From Dehalococcoidia bacterium (GTDB lineage: Bacteria > Chloroflexota > Dehalococcoidia > UBA3495 > JAAXIE01): a stretch of DNA of 15,010 nt. This document shows positions 1 through 5,865 of the stretch, piece after piece. The notes beneath the pieces were generated by a model. The model was not told where the DNA came from and did not search any database. It saw nothing but the letters and a program-made list of their open reading frames with translations. The stretch is taken from positions 1 to 15,010 of the forward strand of contig JAAXIE010000286.1 of the NCBI GenBank assembly GCA_012270525.1. The letters run 5' to 3'. Made by a program: the position numbers and the translations under genes. Positions within the stretch are counted from its first letter, which is position 1. Each line of letters begins with the position of its first letter.

Positions 1-125
1 CGCACCCCGTGCAGTGCCTGGGTGCCCTGGGTGCGGAACTGTCCCGATAGGGAGGTGCAGACCCCGACGCGTATGCTCTTGGGACTGGTCAAGGGTTTCT
101 AGTCCGACGATGCAATTGGCCTGCC

Positions 126-169
126 AGTTTCGAACTGGCGTGACAAGATTGCTTCCATTTAGGTGCCAT
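126..169 (+). repeat. Imperfect direct repeat, copy A
   Basis: Copy A of a two-copy repeat; copy B lies at 285-330. Both share, in order, AGTTT, CGAA, CTG, TGACAAG, TTGC, CATTT, GG, GC and AT, separated by one- to four-base differences. By my hand alignment about 34 of 44-46 bases match. Copy A also carries a 7-bp inverted repeat with a TCG loop at 123-139. Read on the minus strand that hairpin mimics a tRNA T-arm, but no acceptor or anticodon arm accompanies it. No function is known to me; a dispersed intergenic repeat or a protein-binding site are possible. Confidence 0.45.
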
Positions 170-284
170 TTTCATAGCTAAGGTGAGGCATATTGTCGCA
201 TTTCAGAAAGGGTTGGAAGGTAAAGGGACGAGTATTCGTAGCTGCGGGGCGGCAGCGGCCGTATCTGCAAATCGGGTTTTTCAT

Positions 285-330
285 AGTTTTCGAATCTGCA
301 ACATGACAAGTTTGCCGCATTTTGGGGCAT
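285..330 (+). repeat. Imperfect direct repeat, copy B
   Basis: Second copy of the repeat at 126-169, same orientation, 159 bases further on. It keeps the central TGACAAG block exactly and the AGTTTTCGAA and GCATTTTGGGGC flanks closely, but lacks the perfect inverted repeat of copy A. Confidence 0.45.
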
Positions 331-383
331 CCCAGCTTTGGATTGTGCCGGACGATTTTGCCGCCTCGGGGTAGGCCGCAGCA

Positions 384-416
384 GGGGTTGGGTAGGTGCG
401 GGGGCGGGGGTTGGGG
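384..416 (+). other. G-quadruplex-type G-run
   Basis: Five runs of three to five G occur within 33 bases: 384-387, 390-392, 400-404, 406-410 and 413-416, with loops of 2, 7, 1 and 2 bases. This meets the usual pattern for an intramolecular G-quadruplex on the plus strand. Transcripts reading leftward out of the FIST gene would carry the C-rich complement. Confidence 0.5.
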
Positions 417-472
417 TTCGGTCCTGGGTCGACATGGTGGGCCTGCTTTCCGAGGGTGGTTTGAAGCTGGCA

Positions 473-519
473 AGGCTGGGGCGACCCTGCGGGGTCAGTC
501 CCCAGCCTGTAATCAGGCT
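473..519. other. Nested hairpin with a competing second hairpin
   Basis: A nine-base stem pairs 473-481 with 500-508 without mismatch. It encloses a five-base stem, 483-487 with 492-496, closed by the loop TGCG. A second perfect hairpin pairs 504-509 with 514-519 around the loop TAAT. It uses the same bases 504-508 as the first, so the two structures exclude each other. No T-run follows on either strand, so a standard intrinsic terminator is not supported. The element lies 225 bases beyond the FIST stop codon. Confidence 0.5.
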
Positions 520-743
520 AGCAGCGAAGGTTTGCGGGCGTCAACGGCGGTGTGGCACATGGGGAGTGGCGACCGAAGGTTGGGTGGGGCCGACTGGGCG
601 AGTGCGTGCGGCGTGGTGGGTCCCCGGCAGCAAGGTGCTCGGCGTAGTCTGCCAGTCTCCATCGTATAGCCAACACTCAGTCCTCGCTGCTGGCGCGGGG
701 CTTGGCTGGAGAGGGCCTTCGAGGGGGGCGGGAAGTGGTTCTT

Positions 744-1925
744 CTAATTAGTACGGGGCCTGAAGAGTCCGAAGGAGCTTGTGTAGCCGTGGAGGAACGT
801 GGTGCCTCCGACTGGGCCGATCTCGCCGTTGCAGAAGAACCCGCCGAGCGGTATGGGAGCCAGCACTTCCTGGAACAGGTTGGTGTCGTGATCGGGCTGG
901 CCGTAAAGGTGTTCCCCACGTCCCAAGCAGGAGAACAGCAGGGCTCCCTGGGGTAATGCGCCGGTGTGCTCCGATGCGTAACGTCCCAGCACTGCGGCCA
1001 GGTCGTCCCGGGACGTGAGGGCGTCCCGCAGGTGGAACTGCACCCGCTGGCCTTCCCGGAGCATCTCGCCTATGGCGATGGCCCCTGACTGGGAATCGGT
1101 GCCGATCAGGTTGCGAATGAGGAAATCGCCCTGCTGGGGGTTGTCCTCGAACTCGTCCATCACGACGCCGAGGAACAGGGAGTAGCGCATCAGGCTTTGG
1201 TCGCGCTCGTCCAAGCTGGTGTACAGCTTCTGCAGCACTTCCATGGGAGGCTCGCCGTCCAATCCGGTGAGGATGTTGTTGCGACAGCCGGTGATGTTCA
1301 TGGCGTCGCCGATGGGGCGGCAGCCCTGGGCAACCACGGTCTCGACGGTGATGTCGCCTTGGAATGCCAAGCCCACGGCACCGGAGAAATATACCTGGTT
1401 GGCCAGATAGAGGGCGTTGCTTCCCTGTCCGCCGCTGGCCAGCCCGCCGACTTTGACGCTGGCGGGATAGGCGTAGTCCATGCCGAGGATGAAGTTGGAC
1501 GCGGGGAAGGTGTAGGGGTCGGCCAGCAACAGGAAGGGAGGGGTCTCACCGGCTTCCACGCCAACCAGCTTGGTCCAGGCGTCGGGGCCGGCATCCAAGC
1601 TGGGCACCTCGCTGGCTTCGAGGTGAAAGCCGTTCACTGTGACACCGGGCATGTGGGCCACGGTCAGGGAGAAACCGGCGCGGTTCTCCACCTCCCGCCC
1701 ACCGCCGATTACGCCCCCGCCGGAGCAGCCAAAGAGACGGACCTCACCCATGTTGCGCTTGATAAGTTCGGGCAGGAACTCGTACTCGGAGGAGTGCTGG
1801 CCCGAGACGAAGGCCACGGCCAAGTCGGGTGTGTCGCCGTCGAGAGCCTGTAACGCATGTTCGCAGCATTCGTGGACGGCGTCTTCCAAGGACGGCTTTT
1901 CGGAAACGCGGGAAGCCCAGCGCAT
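744..1925 (-). CDS. FIST N- and C-terminal domain sensor protein
   Basis: The product is a 393-residue cytoplasmic protein made of FIST_N followed by FIST_C, with no attached output domain. FIST modules are predicted small-ligand sensors, often linked to signalling proteins; the ligand here is unknown. The N-terminal half has DLAVAFVSGQHSSEY and LFGCSGGGVIGGG. The C-terminus has FSCLGRG near residue 331 and GFFCNGEIGPVGG near 362, the FIST_C signature. The frame is open further upstream, but the extension would run into the TatD gene and reads as Pro/His-rich non-protein sequence. I start at the ATG at 1925, which has GAGGT five bases before it. A candidate extended -10 promoter sits in the 107-base gap behind TatD, so it is probably transcribed on its own. 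No kinase, chemoreceptor or cyclase gene adjoins it. Confidence 0.88.
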   Translation of the reverse strand: MRWASRVSEKPSLEDAVHECCEHALQALDGDTPDLAVAFVSGQHSSEYEFLPELIKRNMGEVRLFGCSGGGVIGGGREVENRAGFSLTVAHMPGVTVNGFHLEASEVPSLDAGPDAWTKLVGVEAGETPPFLLLADPYTFPASNFILGMDYAYPASVKVGGLASGGQGSNALYLANQVYFSGAVGLAFQGDITVETVVAQGCRPIGDAMNITGCRNNILTGLDGEPPMEVLQKLYTSLDERDQSLMRYSLFLGVVMDEFEDNPQQGDFLIRNLIGTDSQSGAIAIGEMLREGQRVQFHLRDALTSRDDLAAVLGRYASEHTGALPQGALLFSCLGRGEHLYGQPDHDTNLFQEVLAPIPLGGFFCNGEIGPVGGTTFLHGYTSSFGLFRPRTN

Positions 1926-1963
1926 GACGGACCTCGGAAAGAAAGGATGAGAATGGCAGGGGC

Positions 1964-1972
1964 AGTATACCA
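1964..1972 (-). promoter_or_regulatory. Candidate extended -10 promoter of the FIST gene
   Basis: On the minus strand TGGTATACT fits the extended -10 form TGnTATAAT with one change. The -35 region (about 1987-1992, CTGTCG) is poor, as is common for extended -10 promoters. Expected transcription start is near 1957, giving a leader of about 30 bases that contains the GAGGT ribosome-binding site at 1931-1935. Confidence 0.4.
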
Positions 1973-2032
1973 GACGGGATTGTGGGCGACAGGGTAACAG
2001 TGGCCTGGCGGCGGGCTGTGCAGGACCGATGC

Positions 2033-2806
2033 CTAGTGCTTGTGGTGTTTCAGCAGGCCCATAAGGTTGGCAGTGGTGACCTGTGCAACCTCTTTCAGAT
2101 CCATGCCCTTGAGTTCGGCCAGCGTGGTGGCTACCTGGCGGACATGTCGCGGTTCCGTCCAACTGTGGCGATGCTTCTTGAAGGGCTGGGGGTAGGCGTC
2201 GGTCTCCAGCACTATGTGGTCCATGGGCAGGGTCCTGGCCAGTTCCTGAAGCTCGGGGAGGCGTGTCAGGGGCCGGGCCAGTGAGATGTAGATACCAAGC
2301 TCCAGCACCTCCTGGGCGGTGGTCTCGTCGGCTTGGAAATAGTGCATCACCGCACCGACATCGCCCACATGCTCCTCCCGCAGCACCTGCAGCACTTCGG
2401 GGTGGGACTCCCGCGAGTGGAAGATGATGGGCAGGCGCAATTCCTTCGCCAGCCGTATCTGCTCCCTGAAGACCTGGTACTGGGTCGGCACATCGGGGGA
2501 TTCGGGCAGAAAGTCGAGGCCGATTTCGCTGATGCAGACGACCTTCTCACTGCCGAGGGCGAGGGACTTGAGGGCATCATAGGTGTCCTCGTCGACGGGA
2601 CTCTTGACGTCCATGGGATGGATGCCAACTCCGGCATACAACGCCGGGTTTTCCTCGGCCATGGCGATGCAATCCCTGGAGGAAGCGACGCTGGTGCCTG
2701 CGCAGAGGATGAAGTCCACCTGGGCTTCAGCGGCCCGGTCCAGGATCTGGGGGAGTTCGCTGGGTGGGTACTGGTCGAGGTGGGTGTGTGAATCACATAA
2801 AAACAT
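2033..2806 (-). CDS. TatD family metal-dependent DNase/hydrolase
   Basis: The product is a 257-residue TIM-barrel amidohydrolase-superfamily enzyme of the TatD/YcfH type, which cleaves DNA (3'-5' exonuclease in characterised members) using divalent metals. Visible metal ligands and motifs in order: DSHTHLD with His7 and His9, GIHP at 61-64, SEIGLDF with Glu94, IIFHSR with His130, MHYFQ with His155, and ETDAYPQPFK with Asp203. Length is normal for the family. The start fits because the DSHTH motif lies within the first ten residues, as usual in TatD proteins. A purine-rich AAGGA lies 11 bases upstream, so the ribosome-binding site is weak. It is divergent from the solute-binding lipoprotein gene and followed, after 107 bases, by the FIST gene. 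The exact substrate cannot be told from sequence, so I give no symbol. Confidence 0.92.
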   Translation of the reverse strand: MFLCDSHTHLDQYPPSELPQILDRAAEAQVDFILCAGTSVASSRDCIAMAEENPALYAGVGIHPMDVKSPVDEDTYDALKSLALGSEKVVCISEIGLDFLPESPDVPTQYQVFREQIRLAKELRLPIIFHSRESHPEVLQVLREEHVGDVGAVMHYFQADETTAQEVLELGIYISLARPLTRLPELQELARTLPMDHIVLETDAYPQPFKKHRHSWTEPRHVRQVATTLAELKGMDLKEVAQVTTANLMGLLKHHKH

Positions 2807-2820
2807 GGGGGCAGCTATCC

Positions 2821-2871
2821 TTGAAAGTAGTTGTACCCCCTACCTTATACTAGGTGCCAATCCAGGGACAA
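2821..2871. promoter_or_regulatory. Overlapping divergent promoters (TatD / lipoprotein)
   Basis: Minus strand: TTGTCC (2871-2866), a 16-base spacer and TATAAG (2849-2844). Plus strand: TTGAAA (2821-2826), a 19-base spacer and TATACT (2846-2851). The two -10 hexamers share 2846-2849, so polymerase could occupy only one promoter at a time. Predicted leaders are about 30 bases each. The minus-strand promoter has the better spacing; the plus-strand spacer is longer than the ideal 17. Confidence 0.4.
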
Positions 2872-2887
2872 GCAGCAGGAGCGGAGG

Positions 2888-4693
2888 ATGGGGTTGATCC
2901 GGCGGGTGGCTCTCCTCGTAGTGCCAATTCTCTTACTCACCGTAGCAGCTTGCGGCGGCGACGAGCCCACCCCAAGCCCCACGCCGACGCCCGTGCCGAC
3001 GGTTGCGGATACTCCAGCACCTACGCCGCCTCCTACGCCCACACCGGAACCCCAGCCGACCCCGACGCCTACGGCCGTGCCCACGCCAGTACCGACTCCG
3101 AGGATCTACAGCCCCATCTTCCCGCCGCCGGACGGAGTGCAAGGGGGCGTGCTGGAGACGATCGCCCCAGCCAAGTTCGCCCACCGCGATGTTCACCAGA
3201 CGCTGCAGGATGTTCTGGCGACCTACGGGCCCGGCTTGGTGTACAGCCGTATGCTGCGGGTGCGCACCGATGCCGACGTAGTGCAGCCCTCGCTGGAGCT
3301 GGAATGCGACCTGTGCGAGACTTGGCAGTTCGAGGCCCCCAATTCATTCCGGTTCACCCTGCGTCCGGGTATCAAGGTGCATGGGACCCCGCCGGTAAGG
3401 GGTCGAGAGTTGACCGCCAACGATGTGGCGTGCAGCTACGAGAGAATGAGCGGGAGGAAGCTTACGCCCCGGACTTTCTCCTGCGGGTACGACATCCCAA
3501 CTCCGGAGGAGACGCCCAACGCACCCCTGCTGAGCAATGTGAGGGCAGTTGAGGTCGAGGGCCCGCTTACCGTGCGGATAGACCTGAATCCCGAATTCCC
3601 AGATGCGGATTTCCTGCTTGCTCTTGCCGACGGTCATGCCAAGATCGTGGCACCGGAAGCGGTGAACGTCAGCGGCGACCTGAAGGAAGGCCCGGATGTC
3701 GGCACCGGTCCGTGGCTCTCAACCGGGGTGGACGTCAACCTCAGGGGCGTCCTTGCCAGGAATCCGGAGTATTTCGAAGAGGGCCTGCCCTTTTTGGACG
3801 AGATGGTGGCAACGGTTATCTCTGATTCGCAGGCAGCCTTGGCGGCATTCCTGGTGGGTCAGGCCCATGTGCACCGGGTCGATGCGAGCGAGTGGAACCA
3901 GTTGCGGGCGGAGCAGCGCAGCCCGGAAAGCACGGTGGTACCCCAAGGTGGGACCGGCCTGGTGCTCTCGATGAACACCAGTGAGCCGCCCTTCAATAAC
4001 CAGGGAGTGCGGCGGGCCCTGCTGCAGGCCCTCGACCCCTGGGACTACGTCGGGAGCCTGTGGGGTGGAATCGGAGACGTATCGGTGGGCATACCCACGG
4101 TGCGGGCTGACTGGATGCTGGGTAGACGCGATATGCGTGAGACCTATTTCGCCGACCCCGCGGCGGCCCGGAATGCCTTACAGGCGTACAGTCCCGGCGG
4201 GGAGTTGCAATTCGACCTGCTGGTGGGAGATTTTGGCGACATCCATCGTGCCCAGGGAAGGCGGTTGGAGCAGGACCTGCAGGCTGCGGGGTTCAACCCG
4301 CAAGTGCAGTTCCTCACGCCGCCCGTGTACGCGAGGAGAGTCTTCGCCAACAAGCAGTACCAGGCAGCCTTGGGGGTCATGCCACCGACCACGAGTCCCA
4401 ACAGCTTCCTGCTGTCGGTGTTGCACAGCCAGGGTCAGTGGAACCTTGCGGCCCACGAGGATGCCGAACTCGACCAGATGATTCAGAAACAGGCGGTCCA
4501 GTTGGACCTGGACGCGCGTGGCGACCAACTGCGCGATATCCAGCGCCATGTGCTGGAGCAAGCCTACCTGTTCAGCCCGGTCACCGGGGCGACCCGCTGG
4601 GTCATGGCTCCATCGGTGCAGGACTTCTTCCCGACCACGGCGGCTTCGGAGTATTTCTTCTGGGCGAAGACCTGGTTGCAACCGGGTAGCTAG
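2888..4693 (+). CDS. ABC transporter substrate-binding lipoprotein, family 5
   Basis: The product is a 601-residue exported lipoprotein of the SBP_bac_5 (peptide/nickel/opine-binding) family. It would capture a solute outside the cell and deliver it to an ABC permease. The N-terminus is a type II signal: Arg5-Arg6, a hydrophobic stretch to residue 20, and lipobox VAAC with Cys22. Residues 27-71 are an almost pure Pro/Thr linker. The binding domain follows, with QGGVLETI, a typical FRFTLRPGIKVH strand, ANDVACSYERM, GTGPW, and ARNPEYF near the middle. I start at the ATG at 2888, which has AGGAG six bases before it. An upstream in-frame start at 2831 would place hydrophilic residues before the signal. 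No permease or ATPase gene adjoins it, so it is an orphan binding protein here. It ends six bases from the converging DUF951 gene. The ligand is unknown. Confidence 0.88.
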   Translation: MGLIRRVALLVVPILLLTVAACGGDEPTPSPTPTPVPTVADTPAPTPPPTPTPEPQPTPTPTAVPTPVPTPRIYSPIFPPPDGVQGGVLETIAPAKFAHRDVHQTLQDVLATYGPGLVYSRMLRVRTDADVVQPSLELECDLCETWQFEAPNSFRFTLRPGIKVHGTPPVRGRELTANDVACSYERMSGRKLTPRTFSCGYDIPTPEETPNAPLLSNVRAVEVEGPLTVRIDLNPEFPDADFLLALADGHAKIVAPEAVNVSGDLKEGPDVGTGPWLSTGVDVNLRGVLARNPEYFEEGLPFLDEMVATVISDSQAALAAFLVGQAHVHRVDASEWNQLRAEQRSPESTVVPQGGTGLVLSMNTSEPPFNNQGVRRALLQALDPWDYVGSLWGGIGDVSVGIPTVRADWMLGRRDMRETYFADPAAARNALQAYSPGGELQFDLLVGDFGDIHRAQGRRLEQDLQAAGFNPQVQFLTPPVYARRVFANKQYQAALGVMPPTTSPNSFLLSVLHSQGQWNLAAHEDAELDQMIQKQAVQLDLDARGDQLRDIQRHVLEQAYLFSPVTGATRWVMAPSVQDFFPTTAASEYFFWAKTWLQPGS

Positions 4694-4699
4694 GGCCTG

Positions 4700-4897
4700 T
4701 CAGGCATCCTTCGGCTGGCGTACGACCTGCCGGACACGTCTCTCCAAGTGTGACCGGGCTACCATGACGTGGCGACCGCACTTGGTGCAACGTATCCCGA
4801 TGTCCGCACCAAGACGCTCAACGGACCAGCGGTCGCTACCGCAGGGATGTAGCCGCTTCAGGACCAGTTCGTCGCCGAGGTGCAGTTCTAGGACCAA
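4700..4897 (-). CDS. DUF951 family protein
   Basis: The product is a 65-residue small protein matching DUF951, a short family of unknown function found mainly in Firmicutes and Chloroflexota. Recognisable features are GDELVLKRLHPCG near the start, then WSVERLGADIGIRC, TKCGRHVMVAR, and a basic tail. The HPC and CTKC cysteines could bind a metal (inference). The start codon is TTG at 4897, inside the end of pyrF. The pyrF stop lies at 4888-4890, so the genes overlap by 10 bases in different frames. GAGG stands seven bases before the TTG. The overlap implies translational coupling to pyrF and co-transcription from the pyrF promoter. The downstream end converges on the lipoprotein gene with a six-base gap and no visible terminator. 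Confidence 0.85.
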   Translation of the reverse strand: MVLELHLGDELVLKRLHPCGSDRWSVERLGADIGIRCTKCGRHVMVARSHLERRVRQVVRQPKDA

Positions 4898-5730
4898 CCC
4901 TTGCCCTCGCGCTCAAGGATGGCGTTGATGGCATCCCGCAACTCGGTGGCTGCACGCCGGGCTGCGTCAGCGAAATCCGGTTCTCGTGAGGCGTAGATCA
5001 CGCCGCGGGACGAGTTGATGATGGCTCCCCGTCCATGCTCGTCCACGCCGCCTTTCACGGCGGCTTCCAGGTCGCCACCCTGGGCCCCGACTCCCGGTAT
5101 GAGGATGGGGATGTTGGGGTGGAGGCCGCGTATCTCCTGCAACTCCAAGGGCTGCGTGGCCCCCACGACCAGCCCGATGTTGCGGTGCAGGTCCCAAGAG
5201 GCCGCCCTCTCGGCAACGACCTGATAGAGGGGTCGAACGTCGGCCTCGTCCTGCACGATCAGTCCCTGGAAGTCGGCGGAGCCTGGATTCGAGGTGCGGC
5301 AAATGAGGAACACGCCCTTGTCGGGGCGGTAGATGAAAGGTTTCACCGAGTCGGCCCCCAGGTAGGGGCTGGCAGTGATGGCATCGAACCCCCAAGAGTC
5401 GAACATGGCGGTGGCATATGCTTGGGCTGTGGAGCCGATGTCGCCCCGCTTGGCGTCGCCCAGCAGGACCACATGAGGCGCAACCTGGCGAGCATGCTCC
5501 AGGGTCGCTTGGAGAGCTCGCAGCCCCTCCAGCCCCAAGGCCTCGTAGAAGGCGAGGTTGGGCTTGTAGGCGCATACAAGGTCGGCCGTAGCGTCGACGA
5601 TGGCCTGCCCGAAGGCCGCGACATCGGCTACGGGCATGAGGCGTGGGTCGGGGTCCAGCCCGACGCATAGGAGGCTGTGGGAGCGTTCCCAGGCGGTTTC
5701 CAGCTTGTTGGCGAAGGTTGGTGAGGTCAT
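4888..5730 (-). CDS. pyrF: Orotidine-5'-phosphate decarboxylase, type 2
   Basis: This enzyme decarboxylates OMP to UMP, the last step of de novo pyrimidine nucleotide synthesis, in the cytoplasm. It has 280 residues, the usual size of the longer type-2 branch. Visible active-site elements: VGLDPD with Asp26, AYKPN with Lys56, and the catalytic GDAKRGDIGS with Asp92, Lys94 and Asp97. ITASPYLGADSVKPF, also typical of type 2, follows soon after. The C-terminal phosphate-binding part includes PILIPGVGAQGGD and INSSRGVIYAS. The ATG at 5730 fits the family: about 20 residues precede SLLCVGLDPD. There is no good ribosome-binding site, and a consensus -10 box ends only nine bases before the ATG, which points to a leaderless mRNA. 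Its tail overlaps the DUF951 gene. Confidence 0.95.
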   Translation of the reverse strand: MTSPTFANKLETAWERSHSLLCVGLDPDPRLMPVADVAAFGQAIVDATADLVCAYKPNLAFYEALGLEGLRALQATLEHARQVAPHVVLLGDAKRGDIGSTAQAYATAMFDSWGFDAITASPYLGADSVKPFIYRPDKGVFLICRTSNPGSADFQGLIVQDEADVRPLYQVVAERAASWDLHRNIGLVVGATQPLELQEIRGLHPNIPILIPGVGAQGGDLEAAVKGGVDEHGRGAIINSSRGVIYASREPDFADAARRAATELRDAINAILEREGKGWS

Positions 5731-5739
5731 GTTGCTTCG

Positions 5740-5745
5740 ATTATA
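5740..5745 (-). promoter_or_regulatory. Consensus -10 box of pyrF, near-leaderless
   Basis: A perfect TATAAT on the minus strand is separated from the pyrF ATG by nine bases. Transcription starting about seven bases after the box would begin one to three bases before the ATG. No good -35 hexamer is seen at 5762-5769 (ACAACG/AACAAC type), and there is no TGn extension. Confidence 0.45.
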
Positions 5746-5766
5746 CCCGTGCCGGTAAGTCCGTTG

Positions 5767-5795
5767 TTGCTAGAGTTGACGGCACCCACTAGAAT
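5767..5795 (+). promoter_or_regulatory. Candidate promoter of the F420 operon
   Basis: TTGCTA (5767-5772), a 17-base spacer and TAGAAT (5790-5795) match the consensus at 4/6 and 5/6 positions. Predicted start of transcription is near 5802, giving a leader of about 64 bases to cofG. It is divergent from the pyrF promoter 22 bases away. Confidence 0.4.
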
Positions 5796-5801
5796 AGGAA
5801 A

Positions 5802-5827
5802 GTTGCTGGCCCACGAGGGCTGGCAAC
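5802..5827 (+). promoter_or_regulatory. 5' stem-loop in the cofG leader
   Basis: GTTGC (5802-5806) pairs with GCAAC (5823-5827) and GCCC (5809-5812) pairs with GGGC (5817-5820). They are separated by a symmetric TG/TG internal loop and closed by ACGA. The hairpin begins at the predicted transcription start, so it would cap the 5' end of the operon mRNA. It could protect the message or bind a regulator. It is followed by CTGGTTTT, which is too weak a T-run to call a terminator. Confidence 0.4.
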
Positions 5828-5865
5828 CTGGTTTTGGCGGGCCATTCTCATTTTGAAGACACGGG

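Larger units (their letters stand above)
1..743. other. Gene-poor region, no convincing CDS
   Basis: I find no gene I can support here. Bases 140-360 are visibly richer in A/T than the rest of the window, and bases 360-740 are very G-rich on the plus strand. Open frames exist on both strands, including an 85-residue and a 104-residue one on the minus strand over 159-473 and a 137-residue one on the plus strand over 338-751. They overlap one another in different frames, are Arg/Pro- or Gly/Trp-rich, and show no family motif. Short frames run in from the left edge and stop at 48-50 and 100-102; either could be the tail of a gene outside the window, but they are too short to judge. What the region does hold is an imperfect direct repeat, a G-run and nested hairpins, listed separately. 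Confidence 0.6.

Noticed and set aside
121..139. Minus-strand sequence with a tRNA T-arm form (GCCAG, loop TTCGAAA, CTGGC)
   Set aside because: The following AGGCCAA has no partner TTGGCCT at the right distance upstream, and no anticodon arm can be drawn. It is a simple inverted repeat.
159..473. Overlapping minus-strand open frames of 104 and 85 residues
   Set aside because: They use different frames over the same bases, are Pro/Arg-rich, have no convincing ribosome-binding site and match no motif.
338..751. Plus-strand open frame of 137 residues
   Set aside because: Gly/Trp/Arg-rich, runs into the 3' end of the FIST gene, no family features. It is expected by chance in G-rich DNA.
1926..2162. 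N-terminal extension of the FIST frame
   Set aside because: It would overlap the TatD gene and is Pro/His/Cys-rich. The ATG at 1925 has a good ribosome-binding site and starts the family domain.
2831..2887. Upstream ATG of the lipoprotein frame
   Set aside because: It would put 19 polar residues before the lipoprotein signal and lies within the predicted promoter. ATG 2888 has AGGAG at the right distance.
2966..3104. Short tandem repeat DNA in the lipoprotein gene
   Set aside because: It reflects Pro-Thr codons of the linker with many codon variations, not a separate repeat or CRISPR element.
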